From NCBI GenBank assembly GCA_030066685.1, contig JASJBF010000039.1, forward strand, positions 50,251-114,250: DNA of 64,000 nt, given 5' to 3'. The notes beneath the pieces were generated by a model. The model was not told the origin of the DNA. It worked only from the letters and a program-made list of their open reading frames with translations, and searched no databases. Made by a program: the position numbers and the translations under genes. This document shows positions 54,343 to 64,000 of the stretch, piece by piece (positions within the stretch are counted from its first letter, which is position 1; each line of letters opens with the position of its first letter). The stretch is from Kiloniellales bacterium. Lineage in GTDB: Bacteria; Pseudomonadota; Alphaproteobacteria; Kiloniellales; JAKSBE01.

Positions 54343-55488
54343 TCAATAGAGCGGAATCTCGCCGACATATCGCCCCCCGCCTCCCGATTTTGCGACGGTC
54401 TCGCGCAGGGCCGCTGTGGTGATTCCCGTCGCATAGGGCTGCAGCTCGGGCGCAATGGCCTTGCAGGCCTTGAGCGGGTCCTCGGGCGACGAGAGGTCCA
54501 GGGCCGAGACCGCGATCCCCCGGGCCGCGAGCGCGCCGGCGGCCTGCCGGGGACAGGCGGGCAGCGGCGCTCCGCCCGGGCTCGCGGCCGCCGCCGGTCG
54601 CAGCAGCGGACAGGCGGGCGAGATCTCCGCGCGTGCCAACGCCCGGCGGTCGGCGGGTCCGAGCCGCGCCGCGCCCCGGGCGGCCCGCCGCCGCGCCAGC
54701 TCCAGGCCGAAGCGCATCTGACAGAGCTCCCGGTGGGCGGCCTCGACCGCATCGGCGACGCCGAGGCGGCAGGCGATGCCGAGGGCGAGGCCCCCGTCCG
54801 TCCGGCCCCAGGCAAGCGCCGCCATGACCGGGAAGCCGGGAAGCCGGGTCAGGTCCAGGAGCCGCAGCCCCTCGGTCCCCCAGCCCGGCCAGTGCCTGGC
54901 CACCAGGGCGGCGAAGCGGCGCGCGGCCGCTTGCGCCGGCTGGCGGGCGCGCCGTCCGCCGAGCCACCAATGCGCCGCCGCGTCGCGTTCGACCAGTTCC
55001 AGCAGCCCGGCGAGGCGCGCCTCCGCAAGGCTCGGCGCGGCGGCCATGCCTTCGGAGCGCGCCGGCAGGCCCGCGGCGCGCGCGGCGCCGGCCGCCCAGT
55101 CGCCGCAGCCGGCGCGGGACCCGAGCCGGGACGGCAGGCGCGCGCGGGCGCGGGCCTCCGCGATCTCGCCCGCGAGCCGCGCGAGCGCCGCACCCGGCGT
55201 CGGCCCGCAGCCGGTCGCGCTCTCGCCCCGGCCCGGCCCGGCCGGGACCAGGCCGCCGGCCAGGTACATGTCGCGCAGCCCCGGCAGGGCGAGGAGGAAG
55301 AAGCGCTCGGCGCGCGCCAGCACGCGCAGGATCCGACGACCGCCGACGCCCTCGCCGAGCCAACCGGCCAGGCGCCCGGCAGCGGCCTCGGGCGCCTGCC
55401 CGCCCCGCGATCGCAGCGCCGCCGCGGCGTCGCTCGGGGCGAAGCACCAAGCCTCCCGGTCTCCGCTGTCGTGCCGGCTGCCAGACAT
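54343..55488 (-). CDS. YcaO-domain protein (putative peptide cyclodehydratase/thioamidation enzyme)
   Basis: A 381-residue protein with YcaO hallmarks: ATGCGPTPGAALARLAGEIA at 91-110 (glycine-rich turn and first helix), LLELVERDAAAHWWLGG at 162-178 (Glu164, Glu167, Arg168), LLDLTRLPGFPVMAALA, the AHRELCQM helix (Glu254, Gln257) and a short C-terminal tail GGRYVGEIPLY. YcaO enzymes use ATP to turn Cys/Ser/Thr of a peptide into azolines, or make thioamides. In the first ATP motif (usually S-x3-E-x2-E-R) Glu108 and Glu111 are kept but Ser and the last Arg are replaced (Arg104, Ala112). No E1/ocin-ThiF partner gene is adjacent. All three minus frames are open here because of G+C content; this frame alone gives the motifs. 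Confidence 0.78.
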   Translation of the reverse strand: MSGSRHDSGDREAWCFAPSDAAAALRSRGGQAPEAAAGRLAGWLGEGVGGRRILRVLARAERFFLLALPGLRDMYLAGGLVPAGPGRGESATGCGPTPGAALARLAGEIAEARARARLPSRLGSRAGCGDWAAGAARAAGLPARSEGMAAAPSLAEARLAGLLELVERDAAAHWWLGGRRARQPAQAAARRFAALVARHWPGWGTEGLRLLDLTRLPGFPVMAALAWGRTDGGLALGIACRLGVADAVEAAHRELCQMRFGLELARRRAARGAARLGPADRRALARAEISPACPLLRPAAAASPGGAPLPACPRQAAGALAARGIAVSALDLSSPEDPLKACKAIAPELQPYATGITTAALRETVAKSGGGGRYVGEIPLY

Positions 55489-55746
55489 CGCCTTCCGATC
55501 CTTCGCTGTGGCCCTTCGCCGCGCGCCGGAGGCGGGCCGCAGGACGATCCGGAGGCGGATCGAAACCTCCCGCCCGCCGGCGCCTTCCGCGCGGGACAGG
55601 GCCGGGACGACCCGCCGGGGCCTGCGCCACCCCCGCCCGGGGCATTACGCCCTGAGGCCAGGGGTCTCCGCGCCGCGAAGCGCCCATAAGTCATAGCTTA
55701 GGACATAGTTCCCTACGCGAGAACGGCTAACTTGAGCGCGCCGCCG

Positions 55747-56739
55747 CTACTCCGCCGCCTCTCGCGCCGCCTGGGCGGCGGCCTCGATGCGCGCGCCCTC
55801 CTCGGGCGTGACCGCGCCCTTGAGGGCGGTGATCAGGGCGTAGTGCCGGGGCTCGCGGTGGCGGGCGAAGTTGAAGATGTGCTCCTTGTAGGAGCGGCCG
55901 AGGTCCAGGTCGCAGGCCGCGGCGATCAGCTCGTCGCCCTCGGTCACCGCCTGGGCCACGGTCTCGCCGCTGGGCGCGATGATCTGGCTGCCGGCGATGT
56001 GGTGCACGCCCTCCTCGACCCCGCCCTTGGCGACGCCGACCACCCAGGTGCCGTTCTGGTAGGCGCCGGCCTGCATCGACAGGGTGTTGTGGTGCCAGGA
56101 GGGCGCGTCGTGGTCGGGGGTTAGGGGGTGCCGGCTCGGCGTGTTGTAGCCCAGCAGCACCATCTCCACCCCCTGCAGGCCCATGACCCGGTAGGTCTCG
56201 GGCCAGCGCCGGTCGTTGCAGATGCACATCCCGATCAGGCCGCCGAAGCCGCGGAACACCCGGAAACCCAGGTCGCCGGGCTCGAAGTAGCGCTTCTCCA
56301 GGTGCTGGAAGGCGCGCTGCGGCTCGTGATCGGCGTGGCCGGGCAGGTGGATCTTGCGGTACTTGCCGAGGATCTCGCCCTCGGCACCGACCAGGATCGC
56401 AGTGTTGAAGCGCCGCTTGCGCCGGGTCTCGTCGCCGGGGATCAGCTCGGCGTAGCCCAGGCAGAAGCCCAGGCCCAGGTGCCGCGCCTCGTCGAACAGA
56501 GGCCGGGTCTCCGGCCCCGGCATCTCGGTCTCGTAGAAGGCCTCGAGCTCGGCCTCGTCCTCCAGCCACCAGCGCGGGAAGAAGGTGGTGAGAGTCAGCT
56601 CGGGAAAGACCACGAGGTCGCAGCCGCGCCGCTTGGCCTCCCGCAGGTGGTCGATGAGCCGCTCCACCACCTCGGCCCGGCCCTCGTCCCGCGCGATCGG
56701 CCCCATCTGCGCCGCGCCGACGTTGACGATGCGTGCCAT
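55747..56739 (-). CDS. N-carbamoyl-D-amino acid hydrolase
   Basis: A 330-residue nitrilase-superfamily enzyme closely like Agrobacterium D-carbamoylase. Catalytic Glu is in VFPELTLTTFFPRWW, Lys in GKYRKIHLPGHADHE, Cys in GMCICNDRRWPETYRVMG; FQHLEKRYFEPGDLGFRVF and SMQAGAYQNGTWVVGVAKGG are also characteristic. It frees D-amino acids from N-carbamoyl forms. It follows the diaminopropionate ammonia-lyase gene by 30 bp in the same operon, and is distinct from the two carbamoylases in the pyrimidine block. Confidence 0.93.
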   Translation of the reverse strand: MARIVNVGAAQMGPIARDEGRAEVVERLIDHLREAKRRGCDLVVFPELTLTTFFPRWWLEDEAELEAFYETEMPGPETRPLFDEARHLGLGFCLGYAELIPGDETRRKRRFNTAILVGAEGEILGKYRKIHLPGHADHEPQRAFQHLEKRYFEPGDLGFRVFRGFGGLIGMCICNDRRWPETYRVMGLQGVEMVLLGYNTPSRHPLTPDHDAPSWHHNTLSMQAGAYQNGTWVVGVAKGGVEEGVHHIAGSQIIAPSGETVAQAVTEGDELIAAACDLDLGRSYKEHIFNFARHREPRHYALITALKGAVTPEEGARIEAAAQAAREAAE

Positions 56740-56769
56740 GGTCTCCTCCTCTTCTCTGTCGGGCTCAGC

Positions 56770-58041
56770 CTACACCGCCTTCGCCGCCCGCACCTCCGCC
56801 GCCGTCCGCCCGACCAGTTCCCGATAGAGTTCCGGATCGGTGTCGCCCTCGGTCGAGAACAGCAGGACCCGGGACTCCGCGTTCAGGCCCATCGCTTCGG
56901 CCAGCTCGGGGCGGCGGCGGGCGCAAATCAGGGCGGCCAGGCCGGCGACCGCGGACTCGCCGGCGACCAGGGGCGGGTCGCCGTCCATCCCCGCCGCCAG
57001 GAGGCGCATGGCCAGGGGCGCGCTGGCGTCGGGCAAAGTCATAAAGCCCTCGGCGCCGTGACGCAGCACATCCCAGGCGATCAGCGAGGTCTCGCCCGCC
57101 GCCAGGCCGGCCATGACCGTGTCGAGATCGCCGCCGATGGTCGCCGCCCGGCCCTCGGCCGCGCTGGCGAAGAGGCAGGCGGCCCTCTCCGGCTCGACCA
57201 CTTGGAAGCGCGGCCGCCGCGCGCCGAGGCTCTGCCAGAGATAGGCGCAGACCGCCGCCGCCAGGCCGCCGACCCCGGCCTGGAGGAAGACGTGGGTCGG
57301 CCCGGGGTTGGGCGGTCCCTCGCCCCACTGCTCCAGCGCCTCGGCCGCCATGACCGCATAGCCGGCCATGACGTCGCGCGGTATCTCGCGGTAGCCCTCG
57401 TAGGAGGTGTCGGAGACCACGGTCCAGCCGTTCCGCGCCGCCTCCTCGGCAGCCCTGTGCACGGAGTCGTCGTAGGTGCCCTCGACCCGCCGGACTTCGG
57501 CGCCGAAGCGGGCGATGGCCGCCTCGCGGCCGGCGCTGACGTGCTCGTGGAGATAGATCACGCAAGGCAGGCCGAAGGTCCGGGCACCCCAGGCGACCGA
57601 GCGGCCGTGGTTGCCGTCGGTCGCGCAGCAGACGGTCAGGCCGGCCGCGATCCCGGCGAAGCGCCCGGCGAGCAGGTCTTCGGTCGAGGGCGTCTCCCCG
57701 GTCTGGGCGGCGACCCGGGCGCGCAGCTGGCGCAGCACGGCGTAGGCGCCGCCCAGGGCCTTGAAGCTGCCCAGTCCGAAGCGCCCGCCCTCGTCCTTGA
57801 CCGCCAGGCGCGCGATCCCCAGGACGGCGGCCAGGCCCGGCAGCCCGACCAGGGGCGTCGGCCGGTAGCCCGGCCAGGCCGAGATCTCGGCCCGGGCCGC
57901 CTGCCAGTCGGCGGGCCCGAGCACGGCGGCCGCCGCGGCGCCGTCGGGGCGGCCGCGCGCCGCCCCGGCATTGGCCCGCCAGGCCGGCACCAGGTCGGCG
58001 ATCTCGGCCAGAAGGGCCCGGGACTCCTCGTTTCCTGCCAT
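56770..58041 (-). CDS. Diaminopropionate ammonia-lyase
   Basis: A 423-residue PLP enzyme of the tryptophan-synthase-beta fold that splits 2,3-diaminopropionate to pyruvate and ammonia. The PLP lysine is in LGSFKALGGAYAVL, the phosphate/substrate loop in CATDGNHGRSVAWGARTFG, and the glycine loop in FLQAGVGGLAAAVCAYL; DTSYEGYREIPRDVMAGYAV is family-specific. ATG 58041 has GGGAGG upstream. Divergent from the oligopeptide importer and upstream of D-carbamoylase. Confidence 0.9.
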   Translation of the reverse strand: MAGNEESRALLAEIADLVPAWRANAGAARGRPDGAAAAAVLGPADWQAARAEISAWPGYRPTPLVGLPGLAAVLGIARLAVKDEGGRFGLGSFKALGGAYAVLRQLRARVAAQTGETPSTEDLLAGRFAGIAAGLTVCCATDGNHGRSVAWGARTFGLPCVIYLHEHVSAGREAAIARFGAEVRRVEGTYDDSVHRAAEEAARNGWTVVSDTSYEGYREIPRDVMAGYAVMAAEALEQWGEGPPNPGPTHVFLQAGVGGLAAAVCAYLWQSLGARRPRFQVVEPERAACLFASAAEGRAATIGGDLDTVMAGLAAGETSLIAWDVLRHGAEGFMTLPDASAPLAMRLLAAGMDGDPPLVAGESAVAGLAALICARRRPELAEAMGLNAESRVLLFSTEGDTDPELYRELVGRTAAEVRAAKAV

Positions 58042-58234
58042 GCCGCAAGCCTCCCAGGCCACGGCCCCAGCGGTCAAGCCGCAAGCGCGGCCGCGCGGCC
58101 GCTGTCACGTTGACCCGCGGCGAAGTTCCGCGCTCTAATGGCCTGAGACGAGAACACAGAACCGGCAACAAACGGCTCGCCCGCGGACAGGACGGCCGCG
58201 GCGCAATTCTGCAGGACGCAGGGAGGGAGAAAAC

Positions 58235-59830
58235 ATGCAGACGCTGACACGCAGGACGCTCGTCCTGGCGGCCGCCCTGGCCGTACCCCTGGCCGCCCTG
58301 GCGGCCCCCCAGCCGGCGGCGGCCGAGAAGGTCTTGCGGGTCATCCCGCACGCCGACCTCAAGAACATCGACCCGATCTGGACCACGGCCTACATCACCC
58401 GCAACCACGGCTACATGGTCTACGACACGCTCTTCGCGATGGACGAGAACCTCAAGCCGCAGCCGCAGATGGTCGATACCTGGACGGTCAGCGACGACCA
58501 GCTGACCTGGACCTTCGTGCTGCGCGACGGCCTGAAGTGGCACGACGGCACGGACGTCACCGCCGAGGACTGCGTCGCCTCCCTGAAACGCTGGGGCGCG
58601 CGCGACGGCATGGGCCAGCAGCTCATGGAGGTCACCGAGAGCCTGACCGCGGCCGACGCCAAGACCATCGTCATGAAGCTGAAGGAGCCCTACGGCCTGG
58701 TCCTGGATTCGATCGGCAAGATCAGCTCCAACGTGCCCTTCATGATGCCCAAGGCCCTGGCCGAGACCGATCCCTTCGAGCAGGTGCCCGAGATCGTCGG
58801 CTCCGGCCCCTTCAAGTTCTCCAAGGACGAGTGGGTGCCGGGCTCCAAGGTGGTCTACACCAAGAACCAGGACTACGTGCCGCGCAGCGAGCCGCCCAGC
58901 GGCGCCGCCGGCGGCAAGATCGCCAAGGTCGACCGGGTGGAATGGATCTATATCCCCGACGCCCAGACCGCGACAAACGCCCTGATCAACGGCGAGGTCG
59001 ACTACTACGAGCAGCCGCAGCCAGACCTGGCGCCGATCCTCAGGCAGGCGTCCGGCGTGGTGGTCGAGGTCAACGATCCCCTCGGCAACCAGGGCATGCT
59101 GCGGATGAACCACCTGCACCCGCCCTTCGACAACAAGAAGATCCGCCAGGCGGTGCTCAAGGCCATCGACCAGGAGGTCTACATGCAGGCCGCGGTCGGT
59201 GATCCGGAGTTCTACAAGGTCTGCTACTCCTATTACGCCTGCGGCTCGCCGCTCGAGACCTTCTACGGCAACGAGCTGATCGCCAACCCCAGCCTGGCCG
59301 ACGCCAAGGCCATGCTGGCGGAGGCCGGCTACGACGGCACCCCGGTGGTGCTCATGCAGCCGACCGACATCCCCATCCTTTCGGCCTTCAGCCTGGTCAC
59401 CGCCCAGCGACTGCGCGACATCGGCATGACGGTCGAGGTCCAGGCCATGGACTGGTCGACCCTGACCTCGCGCCGGGCCAAGAAGGAGCCGGTGGACCAG
59501 GGCGGCTGGAACATCTTCCACACCTGGTGGATCGGCGGCGACATCACCAACCCGGTGGTCGCGACCGGCATGTCCGGCGGCGGCATCGAGAAGGCCTGGT
59601 TCGGCTGGCCGGACAACCCGGAGCTGGAGAAGCTGCGTCAGGCCTTCGCCCGCGAGACCGACGCCAAGGAGCAGAAGGCGCTGGCCGACCAGGTCCAGGC
59701 CCTGGCCATCGACACGGTGACACACGGCAACACCGGCACCTTCTTCGTGCCGGTCGCCTACCGCGACAACGTCAAGGGCCTGATCAAGTCCCCGGTCCAG
59801 TTCTTCTGGAACATCGACGTGGAGAGGTAG
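58235..59830 (+). CDS. Oligopeptide/dipeptide ABC importer binding protein (family 5)
   Basis: A 531-residue periplasmic protein. Signal peptide LVLAAALAVPLAALAAPQPA (mature from about AAAEKVLRVIP), then IDPIWTTAYITRNHGYMVYD, WTFVLRDGLKWHDGTDVTAE, GSGPFKFSKDEWVPGSKVVY and IRQAVLKAIDQEVYMQAAVG. Ligand likely a peptide or amino-acid derivative. ATG 58235 has GGAGGGAG upstream. First gene of a four-gene importer (58235-63509). Confidence 0.94.
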   Translation: MQTLTRRTLVLAAALAVPLAALAAPQPAAAEKVLRVIPHADLKNIDPIWTTAYITRNHGYMVYDTLFAMDENLKPQPQMVDTWTVSDDQLTWTFVLRDGLKWHDGTDVTAEDCVASLKRWGARDGMGQQLMEVTESLTAADAKTIVMKLKEPYGLVLDSIGKISSNVPFMMPKALAETDPFEQVPEIVGSGPFKFSKDEWVPGSKVVYTKNQDYVPRSEPPSGAAGGKIAKVDRVEWIYIPDAQTATNALINGEVDYYEQPQPDLAPILRQASGVVVEVNDPLGNQGMLRMNHLHPPFDNKKIRQAVLKAIDQEVYMQAAVGDPEFYKVCYSYYACGSPLETFYGNELIANPSLADAKAMLAEAGYDGTPVVLMQPTDIPILSAFSLVTAQRLRDIGMTVEVQAMDWSTLTSRRAKKEPVDQGGWNIFHTWWIGGDITNPVVATGMSGGGIEKAWFGWPDNPELEKLRQAFARETDAKEQKALADQVQALAIDTVTHGNTGTFFVPVAYRDNVKGLIKSPVQFFWNIDVER

Positions 59831-59881
59831 ACCGGGAACCGCAAAGACTCCGGGGCAGAGATCAAGCGAATGCGAGCAGCC

Positions 59882-60020
59882 CCCCTCACCCTCCCACAGC
59901 GCGATCGCGCTGTGGGCCCCTCCCTCTCCCTTGACCGGGAGAGGGTTAGCCGAGCGCACCAAGCCCCTCTCCCCCGGGAGAGGGAGGGGCCCGGCGCGAA
60001 GCGCTGGGAGGGTGAAGGGG
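59882..60020. repeat. Dispersed palindromic repeat, family A (copy 6, variant)
   Basis: CCCCTCACCCTCCCACAGCG at the left, two CTCTCCC/GGGAGAG hairpins, and GGGAGGGTGAAGGGG at the right; it lacks the GGCTTGGCGA core. It lies inside the importer operon between binding-protein and permease genes. Confidence 0.75.
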
Positions 60021-60049
60021 CGACGTCTCCATCGCCCCCAGGGCGCTAG

Positions 60050-60987
<938 letters not shown>

Positions 60988-60991
<4 letters not shown>

Positions 60992-61869
60992 CGGCGATCT
61001 ACGATAGGGCCGGCGGCGGCTTGCGGGACCGGATCGCGGGTTTCCGGCGCGGCCTGCTGCGCCGCTATCCGACCATGATCTTCGGCGGTGTCCTCCTGTT
61101 CGTCATGGTGATCTGCGCGCTCTTCGCGCCGCTGCTCTTCACCGGCGACCCCATCGTCCTCAACCCGATCAACCGCCTCAAGGCGCCCAGCGAGCTGCAC
61201 TGGTTCGGCACCGACATGTTCGGCCGCGACATCTACAGCCGCACGGTTTACGGCGCCCGGATCTCGCTGACCGTCGGCCTCCTGGCGGCCGGGCTCAGCG
61301 TGGTCTTCGGCCTGCTCTGCGGCCTGGCGGCCGGCTACATCCGCTTCCTCGACGGCGTGATCATGCGGGTCATGGACGGCCTGATGGCGATCCCCGGCAT
61401 CCTGCTGGCCATCGCCCTGGTCTCGCTCTCCGGCGCCAGCCTCACGACGGTCACCGTCGCCATCACCATCCCCGAGATCCCGCGGGTGGTCCGCCTGGTC
61501 CGCGCCATCGTGCTCTCGGTGCGCGAGGAGCCCTACGTCGAGGCCGCGATCGCCGCAGGCACCCGGCTGCCGCTGATCCTGGTCCGTCACGTCCTGCCCA
61601 ACACCGTGCCGCCGCTGATCGTGCAGGCGACCTATGTCTGCGCCTCGGCCATGCTGACCGAGGCTCTGCTCGGCTTCCTCGGCGCCGGCACCCCGCCGGA
61701 GATCCCGAGCTGGGGCAACATCATGTCCGAGGGCCGGACCTACTTCCAGCTCGCGCCCTGGATCGTGCTCTTCCCCGGCATCACCCTGGCGCTGACCATC
61801 CTGGCGGTGAACGTCCTGGGCGACGGCCTGCGCGACACCCTCGACCCTCGCATCGCCAAGAAGATGTGA
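60988..61869 (+). CDS. Oligopeptide/dipeptide ABC importer permease (DppC type)
   Basis: A 293-residue permease starting at TTG 60988, which overlaps the previous stop (TTGA) and has GAGGA seven bases upstream. Landmarks: LHWFGTDMFGRDIYSRTVYG, the EAA loop YVEAAIAAGTRLPLILVRHV and LLGFLGAGTPPEIPSWGNIM. The frame is open far upstream, but homology starts at TAIYDRAGG. Confidence 0.93.
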
Positions 61870-63509
61870 GCGAGATGAGCGAGCCCCGCGCGCCCGTCCT
61901 CGACATCCGCGGCCTGACCGTCCGCCTGCCGGCCGACGCCGACCGCGAGCACGCGGTCGAGGAGGTCTCCTTCACGGTCCGGCCGCGGGAGATCCTCTGC
62001 GTGGTCGGCGAGTCCGGCTCGGGCAAGTCGGTGACCGCGCACACGGTCATGGGCCTGCTGCCGAAGAAGCAGCTCCGGCCGACCGCCGGGCAGATCCTCC
62101 TGCAAGGCGAGGACCTGCTGCAGAAGTCGGCCGGCGAGCTGCGCGACCTGCGCGGCGCGCGCATGTCGATGATCTTCCAGGAGCCCATGACCGCGCTCAA
62201 CCCGGTGATGCGGATCGGCGAGCAGATCGAGGAGGTCCTGCAGATCCACACCAAGATGTCGGCGCGCGACCGCATGGCCCGGGTGATTGAGGTCATGGAC
62301 GCGGTCAAGCTGCCCGAGCCCGCGCGCCTGGTCTCGACCTATCCGCACCAGCTCTCCGGCGGCCAGCGCCAGCGGGTCATGATCGCCGCCGCCCTGGCGC
62401 TGGAGCCGGCGCTGCTGATCGCCGACGAGCCGACCACCGCGCTGGACGTCACCACCCAGGCGCAGATCCTGAAGCTGATCAAGGACATCCAGCAGAGCCA
62501 CGGCACCGCGGTGCTCTTCATCACCCACGACTTCGGCGTCGTCGCCGAGATCGCCGACCGGGTCGTGGTCATGCAGCACGGCCGGGTGGTCGAGCAGGGC
62601 GAGACCCTGCCGCTGCTCAAGGACCCCAAGGACGCCTACACCCGGATGCTGATCTCCTCGGTGCCCAGCATCACCCCGCCGGCCCGCGCCTCCAAGGCCG
62701 CGGCGCCGGTGGTGCTCGAGACCGATCGGCTTTCCAAGACCTACCGCAGCAGCGGCTTCTTCCAGAAGGCCCGCGAGGTCCGCGCCGCCCACGAGGTCGA
62801 CCTGAGCGTGCGCCGCGGCGAGACCCTGGGCATCGTCGGCGAGTCCGGCTCCGGCAAGTCGACCGTGGCGCGCTGCATCGTGCGCCTGGTCGATCCCTCG
62901 GGCGGCCAGGTCCGGATCGACGGCGAGGACATCGCCGGCCTGACCGCGGGCCAGCTCCGCGCCCACCGCCGTGACGTCCAGATCGTCTTCCAGGACCCTT
63001 ACCGCTCGCTCAACCCGCGGCGCACGGTCGGCGCCTCCATCGTCGAGGGCCCGATGAACTTCGGCCTGGCCCGCGCCGCCGCCCTGGAGCGCGCCCGCGA
63101 CCTCATGTCCCTGGTCGGCCTCGACCCCACGGCCCTCGACCGCTTCCCGCACCAGTTCTCCGGCGGCCAGCGCCAGCGCATCTGCATCGCCCGGGCGCTG
63201 GCCATGGAGCCCGAGGTCCTGATCGCCGACGAGGCGGTCTCGGCCCTCGACGTCTCGGTCCAGGCCCAGGTCCTGGCGCTGCTCGACGACGTCCGCAAGC
63301 GCTTCGATCTTGCCATGCTCTTCATCACCCACGACCTGCGCGTCGCCGCCCAGATCTGCGACCGCATCGCCGTCATGTACAAGGGCGAGGTCGTCGAGCA
63401 GGGCCTGGCCGCCGAGGTCTTCCGCAGCCCCAAGCACAGCTACACCCGCGCCCTCTTCGACGCCGCCCCCGGCCGCGACTTCGAGTTCGGCAGGTTCGCG
63501 GCGGCTTGA
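61866..63509 (+). CDS. Oligopeptide/dipeptide ABC importer ATPase, two fused domains (DppD-DppF type)
   Basis: A 547-residue fusion of two complete ATPases. First domain: [48 protein letters not shown]. Second: [51 protein letters not shown] (Ala in place of the usual Pro after the Walker B Glu). GTG 61866 overlaps the previous stop; ATG 61875, three codons later, is an equal candidate. Last gene of the importer. Confidence 0.94.
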   Translation: MSEMSEPRAPVLDIRGLTVRLPADADREHAVEEVSFTVRPREILCVVGESGSGKSVTAHTVMGLLPKKQLRPTAGQILLQGEDLLQKSAGELRDLRGARMSMIFQEPMTALNPVMRIGEQIEEVLQIHTKMSARDRMARVIEVMDAVKLPEPARLVSTYPHQLSGGQRQRVMIAAALALEPALLIADEPTTALDVTTQAQILKLIKDIQQSHGTAVLFITHDFGVVAEIADRVVVMQHGRVVEQGETLPLLKDPKDAYTRMLISSVPSITPPARASKAAAPVVLETDRLSKTYRSSGFFQKAREVRAAHEVDLSVRRGETLGIVGESGSGKSTVARCIVRLVDPSGGQVRIDGEDIAGLTAGQLRAHRRDVQIVFQDPYRSLNPRRTVGASIVEGPMNFGLARAAALERARDLMSLVGLDPTALDRFPHQFSGGQRQRICIARALAMEPEVLIADEAVSALDVSVQAQVLALLDDVRKRFDLAMLFITHDLRVAAQICDRIAVMYKGEVVEQGLAAEVFRSPKHSYTRALFDAAPGRDFEFGRFAAA

Positions 63510-63606
63510 GGGGGCGTAGCCTAAGACGGTGCCACCGAGAGCGCGCCAATGTCCGCTCTTGATCTGATACCTGCTGTGGCACGACCTGCGTGAGAGATTC
63601 CAAGTC

Positions 63607-63658
63607 TAGCGCACTTCCCGATCAGACGCCTTCGCGTCTGGCCGGGAGTAGTGCGCTA
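63607..63658. repeat. Large palindromic hairpin element 1
   Basis: Nested arms TAGCGCACT/AGTGCGCTA, TCCCG/CGGGA and CAGACGC/GCGTCTG around a CTTC loop. It begins about 100 bp after the importer ATPase stop and may end that transcript. Confidence 0.75.
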
Positions 63659-63672
63659 ACACGTTGGAACGA

Positions 63673-63730
63673 GGGCATTACATCCGGCCAGATGGATCGC
63701 AAAGCGATTCCATCTGATCGGATGATGCCC
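63673..63730. repeat. Large palindromic hairpin element 2
   Basis: Nested arms GGGCAT/ATGCCC, CATCCG/CGGATG, CAGATGGA/TCCATCTG and TCGC/GCGA around AAA. It abuts the MITE-like element and shares its CTAG junction. Confidence 0.75.
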
Positions 63731-63999
63731 TAGTGTGGTGGTTCCTAAGTTCGTCATATCTAGGACGGCCTTGCGGGGTTCTCGGCGAGGCGCGCGGGTC
63801 GCGGTGATGCTGGCGCATCACAAGAGCCGCGCAACGACGTCCGAGGGGCCTGCAAGGCCGCCCGAGGGGTCGCTTTTGCCGTCCTCTGGGGGCGTCAGCG
63901 CCGCTCGCCGATGCGCCAGCATCGGCCGCGCGACGCTTCCTGCCCAGAGGACGGCAAAAGCGATCCTAGATATGACGAACTTAGGAACCACCACACTAG
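63730..63999. mobile_element. MITE-like element with 36-bp terminal inverted repeats
   Basis: A 270-bp element whose ends (63730-63765 and 63964-63999) are perfect inverted repeats of 36 bp, starting CTAGTGTGGTGGTTCCTAAG. Inside are further inverted arms: GATGCTGGCGCATC with GATGCGCCAGCATC, and CGCTTTTGCCGTCCTCTGGG with its complement just before the right end. No reading frame of a transposase is present, so it is non-autonomous. The CTAG termini are reminiscent of IS630/Tc1-mariner elements that target TA, but that assignment is tentative. Confidence 0.7.
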
Positions 64000-64000
64000 C

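Noticed and set aside
54119..55687. Alternative minus-strand frame of 522 codons over the YcaO gene
   Set aside because: Only the 54343-55488 frame gives the YcaO motifs; this one is Arg/Pro-rich without structure and overlaps the SARP start.

Overview
The window reads as the chromosome of a very G+C-rich alphaproteobacterium, probably near Rhodospirillales/Kiloniellales. The signs are a strong G/C third-position bias (which creates many long false reading frames), ATGA/TTGA stop-start overlaps, a RutR-type pyrimidine regulator with matching 16-bp operators, and three families of alphaproteobacterial-type dispersed palindromic repeats in many gaps. No rRNA, tRNA or CRISPR array was seen.

Layout. 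1-5.2 kb: the start of a large adhesin-like protein cut by the window edge, a DUF72 protein, and a CYTH-CHAD (polyphosphate-type) protein followed by a ParA ATPase. 5.2-8.9 kb: an orphan periplasmic binding protein overlapping a membrane PAS protein whose histidine-kinase dimerisation helix has lost its histidine. 9.3-14.3 kb: the prkA-yeaH-spoVR stress operon. 14.5-16.7 kb: adenine deaminase, hypoxanthine phosphoribosyltransferase and a MAPEG protein. 16.9-28.6 kb: a long leftward block for reductive pyrimidine catabolism (amidase, M20 hydrolase, dihydropyrimidinase, GNAT, a four-gene ABC importer, an M20-type carbamoylase, a nitrilase-type beta-ureidopropionase). 29-36 kb: an exonuclease-like protein, an adenylate cyclase paired with an orphan binding protein, and an ECF sigma factor overlapping a membrane VWA protein. 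36.3-43.7 kb: cytosine deaminase, a BMP-type nucleoside ABC importer, and divergent rutR. 43.7-46.9 kb: YjbR, MarR, two VOC proteins, DUF1428 and a DMT exporter. 47.3-50 kb: preA-preT. 50.4-55.5 kb: an accessory island with a YcaO protein, a SARP/TPR regulator and three small unknown proteins. 55.7-63.5 kb: D-carbamoylase, diaminopropionate ammonia-lyase and an oligopeptide ABC importer. 63.6-64 kb: two large hairpins and a MITE-like element with 36-bp terminal inverted repeats.

How it fits together. Cytosine or nucleosides enter through the BMP importer. CodA makes uracil; PreA/PreT reduce it; dihydropyrimidinase opens the ring; two unrelated carbamoylases can release beta-alanine, CO2 and ammonia. 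RutR-like palindromes lie in the control region of each of the three pyrimidine operons (28909, 42985, 50046), so the scattered operons look like one regulon.

The least ordinary locus is 50.4-55.5 kb. A stand-alone YcaO enzyme, the family that installs azolines or thioamides on peptides, is co-transcribed with a SARP-type regulator. Two nearby small genes share a nearly superimposable promoter: direct repeats of 11-bp period, the geometry SARP/OmpR proteins bind, at the same distance from a shared 15-bp block and from the start codon. This is my best candidate for an undescribed system, possibly a peptide-modification pathway; its substrate is not proven.
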